DNA from: Caulobacteraceae bacterium
GTDB taxonomy: Bacteria > Pseudomonadota > Alphaproteobacteria > Caulobacterales > Caulobacteraceae
DNA length: 6,947 nt
Direction: 5' to 3'
NCBI GenBank assembly: GCA_004144935.1
Contig: SDZP01000185.1
Span: 1-6,947, forward strand
In this document: piece by piece, positions 1-4,734 of the stretch
Position numbering within the stretch: the stretch's first letter is position 1
Layout: each line of letters opens with the position of its first letter
Translations under genes and position numbers: made by a program
Notes under the pieces: generated by a model
Told to the model about the DNA's origin: nothing
What the model saw: the letters and a program-made list of their open reading frames with translations, nothing else
Database searches by the model: none

Positions 1-231
1 GATCTTCACCACCTGGTCGGCGGGACGGATCGAGCGGATCACCGCCTCGCCGGTGGCTTCCTCGCGGGCCTTGGCGATGAAGTCCTTGACCACCGGCAGG
101 GCGACGTCGGCCTCCAGCAACGCCACGCGGACCTCGCGCAGCGCTTCATCGACGTCCTTCTCGCTCAGGACGCCGCGTCCGGACAGGCGGTCGAAGACAC
201 CGCTCAGCCGATCTGTAAGGCCTTCAAACAT
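1..231 (-). CDS. ffh: Signal recognition particle GTPase Ffh (SRP54), N-terminal 77 residues only
   Basis: Ffh is the protein subunit of the bacterial signal recognition particle; with 4.5S RNA it binds hydrophobic nascent signal sequences and delivers ribosomes to FtsY at the inner membrane. The visible part begins MFEGLTDRLSGVF and continues with LREVRVALLEADVALPVV, which is the characteristic four-helix N domain that precedes the GTPase G domain. The frame is open to the window edge, so the G and M domains (Ffh is usually about 450-520 residues) lie outside. The start is well placed: GAGG lies 6 nt upstream (238-241), and an in-frame TGA immediately before the ATG rules out extension. That TGA ends a three-codon reading frame, ATG AGG TTG TGA, which directly abuts the ffh start. 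The gene probably has its own promoter in the long upstream gap. The identification is confident because the motif is highly conserved. Confidence 0.95.
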   Translation of the reverse strand, partial: MFEGLTDRLSGVFDRLSGRGVLSEKDVDEALREVRVALLEADVALPVVKDFIAKAREEATGEAVIRSIRPADQVVKI

Positions 232-260
232 TCACAACCTCATGTGCACAACGAAGCCAG

Positions 261-288
261 CCCCCGTGGACGATCGCGTCGACGGGGG
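261..288 (-). promoter_or_regulatory. Stem-loop in the ffh 5' leader
   Basis: CCCCCGT at 261-267 pairs perfectly with ACGGGGG at 282-288. Inside that 7-bp stem, after one mismatch (268/281), four more pairs (269-272 with 277-280) close a four-base loop. On the minus-strand transcript the hairpin ends about 30 nt before the ffh start codon and leaves the ribosome-binding site free. No U-run follows it, so it does not look like a terminator. It may stabilise or modulate the ffh mRNA; the role is inferred. Confidence 0.4.
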
Positions 289-367
289 TCCTCTCCATCC
301 TCGTCCGATATAGGCATCGGGGTCGTGATGGGGGAGGGCGCTGGCAGATTGCGCCGGGAAGGGCGCG

Positions 368-396
368 CTTATGGGGGAAAGGGGCGCGAAGGTCAA
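368..396 (-). promoter_or_regulatory. Candidate ffh promoter
   Basis: On the minus strand TTGACC (396-391) is followed after 17 nt by CATAAG (373-368). These match the sigma-70-type -35 consensus at 5 of 6 positions and the -10 at 4 of 6, at ideal spacing. The transcript would start near 361 and carry a leader of about 130 nt containing the 261-288 stem-loop. A competing candidate is CCTATATC (314-307), which fits the Caulobacter housekeeping -10 pattern GCTANAWC well but has no good -35. Neither is certain. Confidence 0.35.
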
Positions 397-434
397 GGAA
401 GGGCCGTTTTCCGAGACCCACGCCTTACCTGAAG

Positions 435-608
435 TCCGCTCATCCCGGCGAACGCCGGGATCCAGTTCATAGGGCGCCAGCGTTGCCCGCATGAGCGCTG
501 GTGCTGTTCCAGCGGCCTTTTCGTGATTCATTTGAAGCGTCGAGATCTACGAACTGGGTCCGGGCATTGACGCTTCGCGCCGCCCTTCGGGTCGCCGGGA
601 TGAGCGGA
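435..608. repeat. Nested palindromic intergenic repeat element, about 174 bp
   Basis: The ends are an exact 17-nt inverted repeat: 435-451 (TCCGCTCATCCCGGCGA) and 592-608 are reverse complements. Just inside lies a second, imperfect inverted pair (455-472 against 547-564) that matches at 15 of 18 positions. The left arm is itself a tight hairpin, ATCCCGGC at 442-449 with GCCGGGAT at 454-461. The centre adds further complementarity: CGCTGG at 496-501 can pair with CCAGCG at either 477-482 or 509-514, and GAAGCGTC at 534-541 with GACGCTTC at 569-576. There is no coding frame with transposase features and no clear target-site duplication. The layout resembles a REP-like or miniature non-autonomous repeat; its core recurs elsewhere in the window (1134-1145, 2195-2235). 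Mobility is inferred, not shown. Confidence 0.65.
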
Positions 609-640
609 GAATTGGGATAGCGGCTGATGGGAGCCTGACC

Positions 641-1123
641 CTACGCCTCGCCCGCGATCATCGCATTCGAATACCGCCCATCCGCCGTCACCTCCTCGCC
701 CAGCCAGTCCGGCCGTTCGAAGTCCGCATCGGCCGACGGCAGTTCGATCTCCGCCAGCACCAGCCCCGCGCGCGGATGCTCGAACTCATCGACCTCGAAC
801 AGGCTCTCTCCGACCTGCACCCGATAGCGCGTTTTCCGGATCACCCCGCCGTCGACCATGCCGCTCTCCAGGATGGCGGCGCCCTGGTCGGCCGGGATGG
901 GGATGTTGAACTCCGGCCGCTCGCGGCCCTCGGGGTCGATGGCCTGGCCCTTCAGGGTCAGGATGGCCGCCTCGCCCTCGAAGCGCACCCGGATCGAGGC
1001 TTCCTTGCGGCGGCTGACATAGCCGGCCCGCATGACCACCGGTTCGCCGACCACCTGGGCCCGCCAGCCGTCGTGGCGGACCAGGAACTTGCGCTCGATC
1101 TCGCGGTGACTGGACGCGGCCAT
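641..1123 (-). CDS. CYTH-domain / triphosphate tunnel metalloenzyme-like protein
   Basis: This is a 160-residue single-domain CYTH protein, a fold that binds triphosphate groups inside a beta-barrel tunnel with divalent metal. The diagnostic ExExK signature is present near the N-terminus (E8-I-E10-R-K12, in EIERKFLV). Further charged positions expected to line the tunnel are R45 and R47 (SIRVRF), K58 (LTLKG), R69 and E71 (RPEF), R96/K97/R99 (IRKTRYRV), D112/E113/E115 (VDEFE) and E125/E127 (AEIEL). The end, EVTADGRYSNAMIA, is typical of short bacterial members of about 155 residues, so the protein is full length. Characterised relatives hydrolyse inorganic triphosphate; other CYTH enzymes act on thiamine triphosphate or make cyclic AMP, so the substrate here is open. 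It is probably cytoplasmic, with no signal peptide. The start is set by GGAGGA (1130-1135) 6 nt before the ATG; the frame stays open further upstream only antisense to the neighbouring dehydrogenase. Confidence 0.9.
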   Translation of the reverse strand: MAASSHREIERKFLVRHDGWRAQVVGEPVVMRAGYVSRRKEASIRVRFEGEAAILTLKGQAIDPEGRERPEFNIPIPADQGAAILESGMVDGGVIRKTRYRVQVGESLFEVDEFEHPRAGLVLAEIELPSADADFERPDWLGEEVTADGRYSNAMIAGEA

Positions 1124-1133
1124 GAACACTCCT

Positions 1134-1145
1134 CCGGGATGAGCG
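1134..1145 (+). repeat. Isolated 12-nt core of the palindromic repeat in the divergent intergenic region
   Basis: CCGGGATGAGCG here is identical to the core at 595-606 and 2210-2221 and to the reverse complement of 437-448. It has no partner arm. It overlaps the ribosome-binding site of the CYTH gene by two bases and contains the alternative upstream ATG (1139) of the dehydrogenase frame. It may be a repeat remnant or chance in GC-rich DNA. Confidence 0.35.
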
Positions 1146-1174
1146 TTGAGCCCTCCGACCCTCGCCCCTACCAC
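1146..1174 (+). promoter_or_regulatory. Weak candidate promoter for the SDR gene
   Basis: TTGAGCC (1146-1152) and CCTACCAC (1167-1174) are 14 nt apart and partly fit the Caulobacter housekeeping pattern TTGACGS-N10-14-GCTANAWC (5 of 7 and 6 of 8 positions). Transcription would begin about 1180, just ahead of the GGAG at 1183-1186, giving a very short leader. If real, it excludes the upstream ATG at 1139 as the start. The match is weak. Confidence 0.22.
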
Positions 1175-1192
1175 GACCTCCCGGAGTATCCC

Positions 1193-2173
1193 ATGACCAG
1201 CCAGCCGCAGGACAACTCGGCCGCCGCCGTCCGCCAGCAGCGCGCCATCCAGAAGGAAGTCGCCGCCGCCGACAAGGCGGCCGGCGAAGAGAAATCCTTC
1301 GGCGCCATGCAGGCAGGGGCCCGCAACTATCCCGAACCGCCGATGCCGGCCCAGCACATGGCCAAGCCCGGCCAGGAGGCCGATCTCGAGCTGCAACCGA
1401 TGTACGACGCCCCCTTCTACAAGGGCTCGGACAAGCTGAAGGACAAGGTGGCCATCGTCACCGGCGGCGACAGCGGCATCGGCCGCTCGGTGGCCGTGCT
1501 GTTCGCCCGCGAGGGCGCCGACGTCGCCGTCCTGCACCTGAAGACCGAGCAGAAGGACGCCGAGGCGACCAAGGCGGCGGTCGAGAAGGAGGGCCGGCGC
1601 TGCATCCTGATCAGCGGCGACGTGCGCGAACGGGCCTTCTGCCAGGCGGCGGTCAAGCAGACCGTGAAGGACCTCGGCAAACTCGACGTGCTGGTCAACA
1701 ACGCCGCCTTCCAAGTCCACACCAAGGACATCCTCGACCTCTCCGAGGAGCACTTCGACACCACCCTGAAGACCAATCTCTACGGCTACTTCTTCATGGC
1801 CCAGGCGGCGGTCGAGCACATGGAGCCCGGCTCGGCCATCATCAACACCGGCTCGATCACCGGCATCGACGGCGCCAAGGAGCTGATCGACTACTCCATG
1901 ACCAAGGGCGGCATCCACGCCTTCACCCGCGCCCTGAGCGGCAGCCTGATCGAAAAGGGCATCCGCGTGAACGCCGTCGCCCCCGGCCCGGTCTGGACGC
2001 CGCTCAACCCCAGCGACAAGGAGGCCCCCGACGTCGCCGAATTTGGATCCCAGGCCAAGATGAAGCGCCCGGCTCAGCCCGAAGAGATCGCCCCCGCCTA
2101 CGTCTTCCTCGCCTCCCCCCAGACCAGCAGCTACATCACCGGCGAGATCCTGCCGGTGATCGGGGGGTACTAG
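1193..2173 (+). CDS. Short-chain dehydrogenase/reductase, YghA/general-stress-protein-39-like
   Basis: This is a 326-residue classical-type SDR oxidoreductase that uses NAD(H) or NADP(H). The nucleotide-binding motif TGGDSGIG is at residues 90-97, the structural NNAA motif at 169-172, N195 in the helix-4 position, the catalytic serine at S221 (NTGSITG), the YxxxK pair at Y234 and K238, and the PG motif after it at P264-G265. The catalytic tetrad is therefore complete. An N-terminal extension of about 80 residues precedes the Rossmann fold: first a charged, alanine-rich probable helix (about 10-35), then a proline-rich stretch ending in YKGSDKLKDKVAIVTGG. This layout, and the end ASPQTSSYITGEILPVIGGY, resembles E. 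coli YghA and Bacillus YhdF/YdaD-type proteins, some of which are stress-induced. The substrate is unknown. The start at 1193 has GGAG 6 nt upstream; an in-frame ATG at 1139 would add 18 residues but lacks a ribosome-binding site. The gene is divergent from the CYTH gene. Confidence 0.9.
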   Translation: MTSQPQDNSAAAVRQQRAIQKEVAAADKAAGEEKSFGAMQAGARNYPEPPMPAQHMAKPGQEADLELQPMYDAPFYKGSDKLKDKVAIVTGGDSGIGRSVAVLFAREGADVAVLHLKTEQKDAEATKAAVEKEGRRCILISGDVRERAFCQAAVKQTVKDLGKLDVLVNNAAFQVHTKDILDLSEEHFDTTLKTNLYGYFFMAQAAVEHMEPGSAIINTGSITGIDGAKELIDYSMTKGGIHAFTRALSGSLIEKGIRVNAVAPGPVWTPLNPSDKEAPDVAEFGSQAKMKRPAQPEEIAPAYVFLASPQTSSYITGEILPVIGGY

Positions 2174-2194
2174 GGGGCGGACGACCTGATTCCA

Positions 2195-2235
2195 CTCATC
2201 CCGCCTTTACCGGGATGAGCGGAAATTCGGGATAG
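2195..2235 (+). repeat. Short copy of the palindromic repeat; hairpin after the SDR stop
   Basis: CTCATCCCG (2195-2203) and CGGGATGAG (2211-2219) form a perfect 9-bp stem with a 7-nt loop, starting 22 nt after the SDR stop codon. The right arm and its tail (2212-2235) match 597-620 at 21 of 24 positions, so it belongs to the same family as the 435-608 element but lacks the large centre. It could end or protect the SDR transcript, but no U-run follows, so a classical intrinsic terminator is not supported. Confidence 0.6.
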
Positions 2236-2258
2236 GTCTTGGCCAGGACCAAAAATGA

Positions 2259-2274
2259 ATATGTCTAGACATAT
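2259..2274. promoter_or_regulatory. Perfect 16-bp palindrome, operator-like
   Basis: ATATGTCTAGACATAT is exactly self-complementary with no spacer, so it cannot fold as a small RNA hairpin and is more likely a binding site for a dimeric protein on DNA. It lies in the most AT-rich patch of the window. The core GTCTAGAC is the same as in the sites of DasR/NagR-type (HutC-subfamily) GntR regulators, although their flanks differ. No start codon follows nearby on either strand; the flanking genes converge on it. Its function is unknown. Confidence 0.4.
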
Positions 2275-2328
2275 ATGTTTTCTAAGGGTTTTTCCGCCGC
2301 CCGCGCGGATGGCAATATGGCAAGGCCG

Positions 2329-2404
2329 ATGTAGGCCACCCGAGCAGATTCCGGCCTACATTCGCTGACAGTCGGCCTACAGTCCGGCCTACGCTCCGGT
2401 CTAC
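2329..2404 (+). repeat. GGCCTAC short repeat cluster
   Basis: GGCCTAC occurs at 2353-2359, 2374-2380 and 2386-2392, with a one-base variant (GGTCTAC) at 2398-2404. The last three copies are exactly 12 nt apart. An inverted copy precedes them: ATGTAGGCC at 2329-2337 is the exact reverse complement of GGCCTACAT at 2353-2361, giving a possible 9-bp hairpin with a 15-nt loop. No protein is encoded here convincingly. It may be a degenerate minisatellite or a set of protein-binding sites. Confidence 0.5.
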
Positions 2405-2523
2405 ATTCACAGCGCCTTGGGCCACACGTCGCCACCATTCCGCCAATCAATTCAACGCCCGGCAGGGCGCCAGGCCCCCTCCCGGCCGGAACGCGCGGTA
2501 TAATGGTAGCCCGCTTCGATAAG

Positions 2524-2543
2524 CCCGGCCGCCTCAGGCCGGG
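2524..2543 (-). terminator. Weak hairpin over the 3' end of the downstream M3 gene
   Basis: CCCGGCC (2524-2530) and GGCCGGG (2537-2543) form a perfect 7-bp stem with a 6-nt loop that includes part of the TGA stop codon (2534-2536). On the minus transcript it is followed by CTTATCG, which is not U-rich. It may aid termination or 3'-end protection, but it is a poor intrinsic terminator. Confidence 0.25.
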
Positions 2544-4669
2544 ACCGGAAACCCCCGATCCCGCAGGATCGCCGCCACCCGCACGTCCCGGCCGCGGAAA
2601 TTGCGGAAGGCCTCGTCGGCGCTGACGGTGTTGCCGACGCTCATCACCGTGTCGTGCAGCCGCTTGCCGACCGCCTTGTCGTACGGCCCGCCGGCCTCGA
2701 GGAAGACTTCCCAGGCGTCGGCGGTCAGGGTCTCGGCCCAGGCGTAGCTGTAGTAGCCGGCCGCGTAGCTCTCGCCGGAGAAGACGTGGCTGAACCAGGT
2801 CAGCCGCGGCGCCAGTTCGGCTTCCTTCGGCAGGCCGATGCGCTTCACCTCGGCCTGGTAGAAGGCGTCCAGGTCGATGTCGGCGTCGCCGGCCAGGTGC
2901 AGCTTCATGTCCAGCATCGCCGCCGACAGCTGGCGGGCGGTGAGGAAGCCCTGGTTGAAGGTCTTGGCGGCCCGCAGCTTGTCGGCCAGCGCCTTCGGCA
3001 TCGGCTTGCCGGTCGTCGCGTGCAGGGCGAACCGGCTGAGCACTTCAGGCGTCAGGGCCCAGCGCTCCATGATCTGGCTGGGGAACTCGACATAGTCCCA
3101 GGTGACGTTGGCGCCCGCGAGCGTGCGGTAGGTCACATCGGAGTTCAGCGCATGAATGGCGTGGCCGAACTCGTGGAACAGGGCGACGGTGACGTCGCTC
3201 CAGCTCAGCAGGCAGGGCTGGCCGGCCGGCGGCTTGGTGAAGTTGCAATTGTTGGAGACCAGTACGGTGCTCGCCTCGGGAAAACGCCCCTGGCTGCGGT
3301 ACTCGCTGCACCAGGCCCCCGACTGCTTCTCGGGCCGGGCGAAGGCGTCGAAGTACCAGACGCCGCGATGCCTGCCGTCCGGTCCCCTGACCTCCCAGGT
3401 CTCGATGTCCGGATGCGGGACCGGCACACCCTTGATGCGCTTGAAGGAGAGGCCGTAGACTTGCCCGGCGACCCAGAACATCGCCTCCTTCATCCGGTCC
3501 AGCTGCAGGTAGGGCTTCAGCTCGGCCTCGTCGATGTCGTACTTGGCCTTGCGCACCTTCTCGGCGTAGTGGCGATAGTCCCAGGGCTGGAGGTCTGCCG
3601 CGGCGGCCTTGTCGCCCTCCCTGGCGGCGATCGCTTTCATGTCGGCCACCTCCTCGCCCATCCGGGCGATGGCGGGTTTGAGCAGGGCTTCCATCAGGGC
3701 GATGGCGTTCTCGGGCGTGCGGGCCATGCGGTCGGCCACACGCCAGTGGGCGAAGGTGGGATAGCCCAGCAGCTTCGAACGCTCGGCCCGCAGCTTGAGG
3801 ATTTCCCGGATCACCGGCTTGTTGTCGGTCGGCCCGCCGGTGTGGTCGCCCAGGCCCATGCGCATCTCCCAGGCCTTCTGGCGCAGGTCGCGGCGGATGG
3901 AGAAGGTCAGCATCGGGTTCATCGCCGAGCCGTTGTTCTCGATCACCCACCTGCCGGGCAGCTTGCGACGCTCGGCGGCGGCGCGGGCGGCGGCGACCAC
4001 GGAGGCCGGGAGGCCGGCGGTATCCTGGGCCTTGTCCAGCACCAGCACGTCGCCGTTCTCGTCGCTGAGCAGGTTCTTGGAGAAGGCGGTGTAGAGGTCG
4101 GCCAGCCGCAGGTTGATGGCCGCCAGCCGGGTCTTGTCGGCGGCGTTCAACCGCGCGCCCGACTGGACGAAGTTGTTGTGATAGACCCAGGCCAGCCGCT
4201 GCTGCTCCGGCGTCAGGCCGGCGGTTTCCCGGGCCTGGTAGACCGCGTCGATGCGGGCGAAGAGGGCGGTGTTCTGGGTCTGCTCGTCGGCGTAGGCGGC
4301 CAGGACCGGGGCCAGCCGTTCTTCGATGGCCTGCATCTCCGGCGTGATCACCACCGAGGTATGGACGCCATAGATAGTCCCGACGTTACCCAGCGCCTGT
4401 CCCGAGCGCTCGTAGGCCAGGATGGTGTTCTCGAAGGTCGGCGTGGCCCTGTTGTCGGTGATCGCTTTCAGCTCGGCCCGCTGCAGGGCCATGGCCTCGC
4501 GATAGGCCGGTTCGAAGTCTGGCAGGCGGACCTTGTCGAAGGGCGGCAGGCCGCCATAGGCGCCGGCCCAGGCGACCAGCAACGGGTTGTCCGAGGCGGC
4601 CAGCGCGGCGCGGGCCGAGGCCACGGCGGCAAGGGCGGCGCCCGAGGCCAGGAAGCTGCGACGATCCAT
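2534..4669 (-). CDS. Tat-exported M3-family zinc metallopeptidase (Dcp/oligopeptidase A-like), copy 1
   Basis: This 711-residue M3A peptidase is predicted to cleave short peptides, probably removing C-terminal dipeptides like E. coli Dcp. The N-terminus MDRRSFLASG has a twin-arginine motif (R3-R4-S-F-L) and an alanine-rich hydrophobic stretch ending near ALA|AS (after residue 24), indicating Tat export to the periplasm as a folded, probably zinc-loaded enzyme. E. coli Dcp (about 680 residues) has no such signal. Zinc ligands are complete: H499-E500-F-G-H503 and E528 (YVEFPSQ), with the usual 28-residue spacing between the two glutamates. Substrate-side residues H628, Y635 and Y642 are recognisable in FSHVFSGESYAAGYYSY. 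After the glutamate it reads SQIMERW, whereas copy 2 and Dcp have an NEHW ending. Start: AGGGGGA (4674-4680) lies 4 nt upstream of the ATG. It lies downstream of its paralog (4735-6861); about half the residues match by eye. A terminator sits just before its ribosome-binding site. Confidence 0.93.
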   Translation of the reverse strand: MDRRSFLASGAALAAVASARAALAASDNPLLVAWAGAYGGLPPFDKVRLPDFEPAYREAMALQRAELKAITDNRATPTFENTILAYERSGQALGNVGTIYGVHTSVVITPEMQAIEERLAPVLAAYADEQTQNTALFARIDAVYQARETAGLTPEQQRLAWVYHNNFVQSGARLNAADKTRLAAINLRLADLYTAFSKNLLSDENGDVLVLDKAQDTAGLPASVVAAARAAAERRKLPGRWVIENNGSAMNPMLTFSIRRDLRQKAWEMRMGLGDHTGGPTDNKPVIREILKLRAERSKLLGYPTFAHWRVADRMARTPENAIALMEALLKPAIARMGEEVADMKAIAAREGDKAAAADLQPWDYRHYAEKVRKAKYDIDEAELKPYLQLDRMKEAMFWVAGQVYGLSFKRIKGVPVPHPDIETWEVRGPDGRHRGVWYFDAFARPEKQSGAWCSEYRSQGRFPEASTVLVSNNCNFTKPPAGQPCLLSWSDVTVALFHEFGHAIHALNSDVTYRTLAGANVTWDYVEFPSQIMERWALTPEVLSRFALHATTGKPMPKALADKLRAAKTFNQGFLTARQLSAAMLDMKLHLAGDADIDLDAFYQAEVKRIGLPKEAELAPRLTWFSHVFSGESYAAGYYSYAWAETLTADAWEVFLEAGGPYDKAVGKRLHDTVMSVGNTVSADEAFRNFRGRDVRVAAILRDRGFPVPA

Positions 4670-4685
4670 GGTGTCCCCCTGGACG

Positions 4686-4720
4686 AAAAGAAAGGGCCGC
4701 GACGTTTCCGCCGCGGCCCT
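4686..4720 (-). terminator. Strong intrinsic terminator between the two M3 genes
   Basis: On the minus strand AGGGCCGCG (4720-4712) pairs perfectly with CGCGGCCCT (4701-4693). The inner GCG and CGU add three more pairs, one of them G-U, and close on a GAAA tetraloop, so the stem has 12 pairs. It is followed at once by a U-rich tail, TTTCTTTTC (4693-4685). It begins 14 nt after the stop codon of the upstream peptidase. The plus-strand side has no U-run, so it works in the minus direction only. The tail ends about 16 nt before the start codon of the downstream peptidase. Confidence 0.88.
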
Positions 4721-4734
4721 GGTCAGGTTCTGGT

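Larger units (their letters stand above)
232..640. other. Non-coding gap between ffh and the CYTH gene
   Basis: This 409-bp stretch separates two minus-strand genes. Its left half should be the ffh leader and promoter (stem-loop at 261-288, candidate promoter at 368-396). Its right half is occupied by a nested palindromic repeat element (435-608), followed by a short tail, GAATTGGGATAG (609-620), that recurs in similar form at 2224-2235. Several short frames are open here, but none has a convincing ribosome-binding site or protein-like composition, so I call no gene. I see no clear U-tailed terminator for the CYTH gene that ends at 641. Confidence 0.6.
2174..2533. other. Non-coding gap between the converging SDR and M3 peptidase genes
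   Basis: This 360-bp stretch contains a short palindromic repeat copy (2195-2235), a small near-palindrome (2235-2250, GGTC...GACC with a GGCC loop), an AT-rich patch with a perfect 16-bp palindrome (2259-2274), and a GGCCTAC repeat cluster (2329-2404). A 61-codon frame on the minus strand (2265-2450) begins with TTG, has no ribosome-binding site, and gets its odd CRPE-rich composition from the repeats, so I do not call it a gene. TATAAT occurs at 2499-2504 without any -35 partner. Confidence 0.6.

Noticed and set aside
435..608. Insertion sequence or phage element
   Set aside because: No transposase or integrase frame and no clear target-site duplication at the ends; kept only as a repeat.
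1084..1108. GGAAC as a general-stress (EcfG/SigT) -35 element for the SDR gene
   Set aside because: No CGTT/GTT -10 element lies 16-17 nt downstream, and the bases encode the conserved ERKFLV segment of the CYTH protein.
1139..1192. Alternative SDR start at the ATG at 1139 (18 more residues)
   Set aside because: No Shine-Dalgarno precedes it and it overlaps a repeat core; the ATG at 1193 has GGAG at good spacing. Proteomics could still overturn this.
1124..1918. Upstream extension of the CYTH frame by 265 codons
   Set aside because: It runs antisense through the SDR gene; the CYTH motif starts seven residues after the ATG at 1123, which has a strong GGAGGA site.
2329..2404. CRISPR array
   Set aside because: Repeats of 7-9 nt at 12-nt steps are far too short, and there are no spacers of typical length.
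2265..2450. A 61-codon frame on the minus strand rich in CRPE-like repeats
   Set aside because: TTG start, no ribosome-binding site, and the repetition is explained by the GGCCTAC DNA repeats it crosses.
2490..2520. TATAAT and a tRNA-like string (GGTATAATGGTAGC)
   Set aside because: No -35 element at 16-18 nt, and no T-arm or acceptor pairing downstream, so neither a promoter nor a tRNA is supported.
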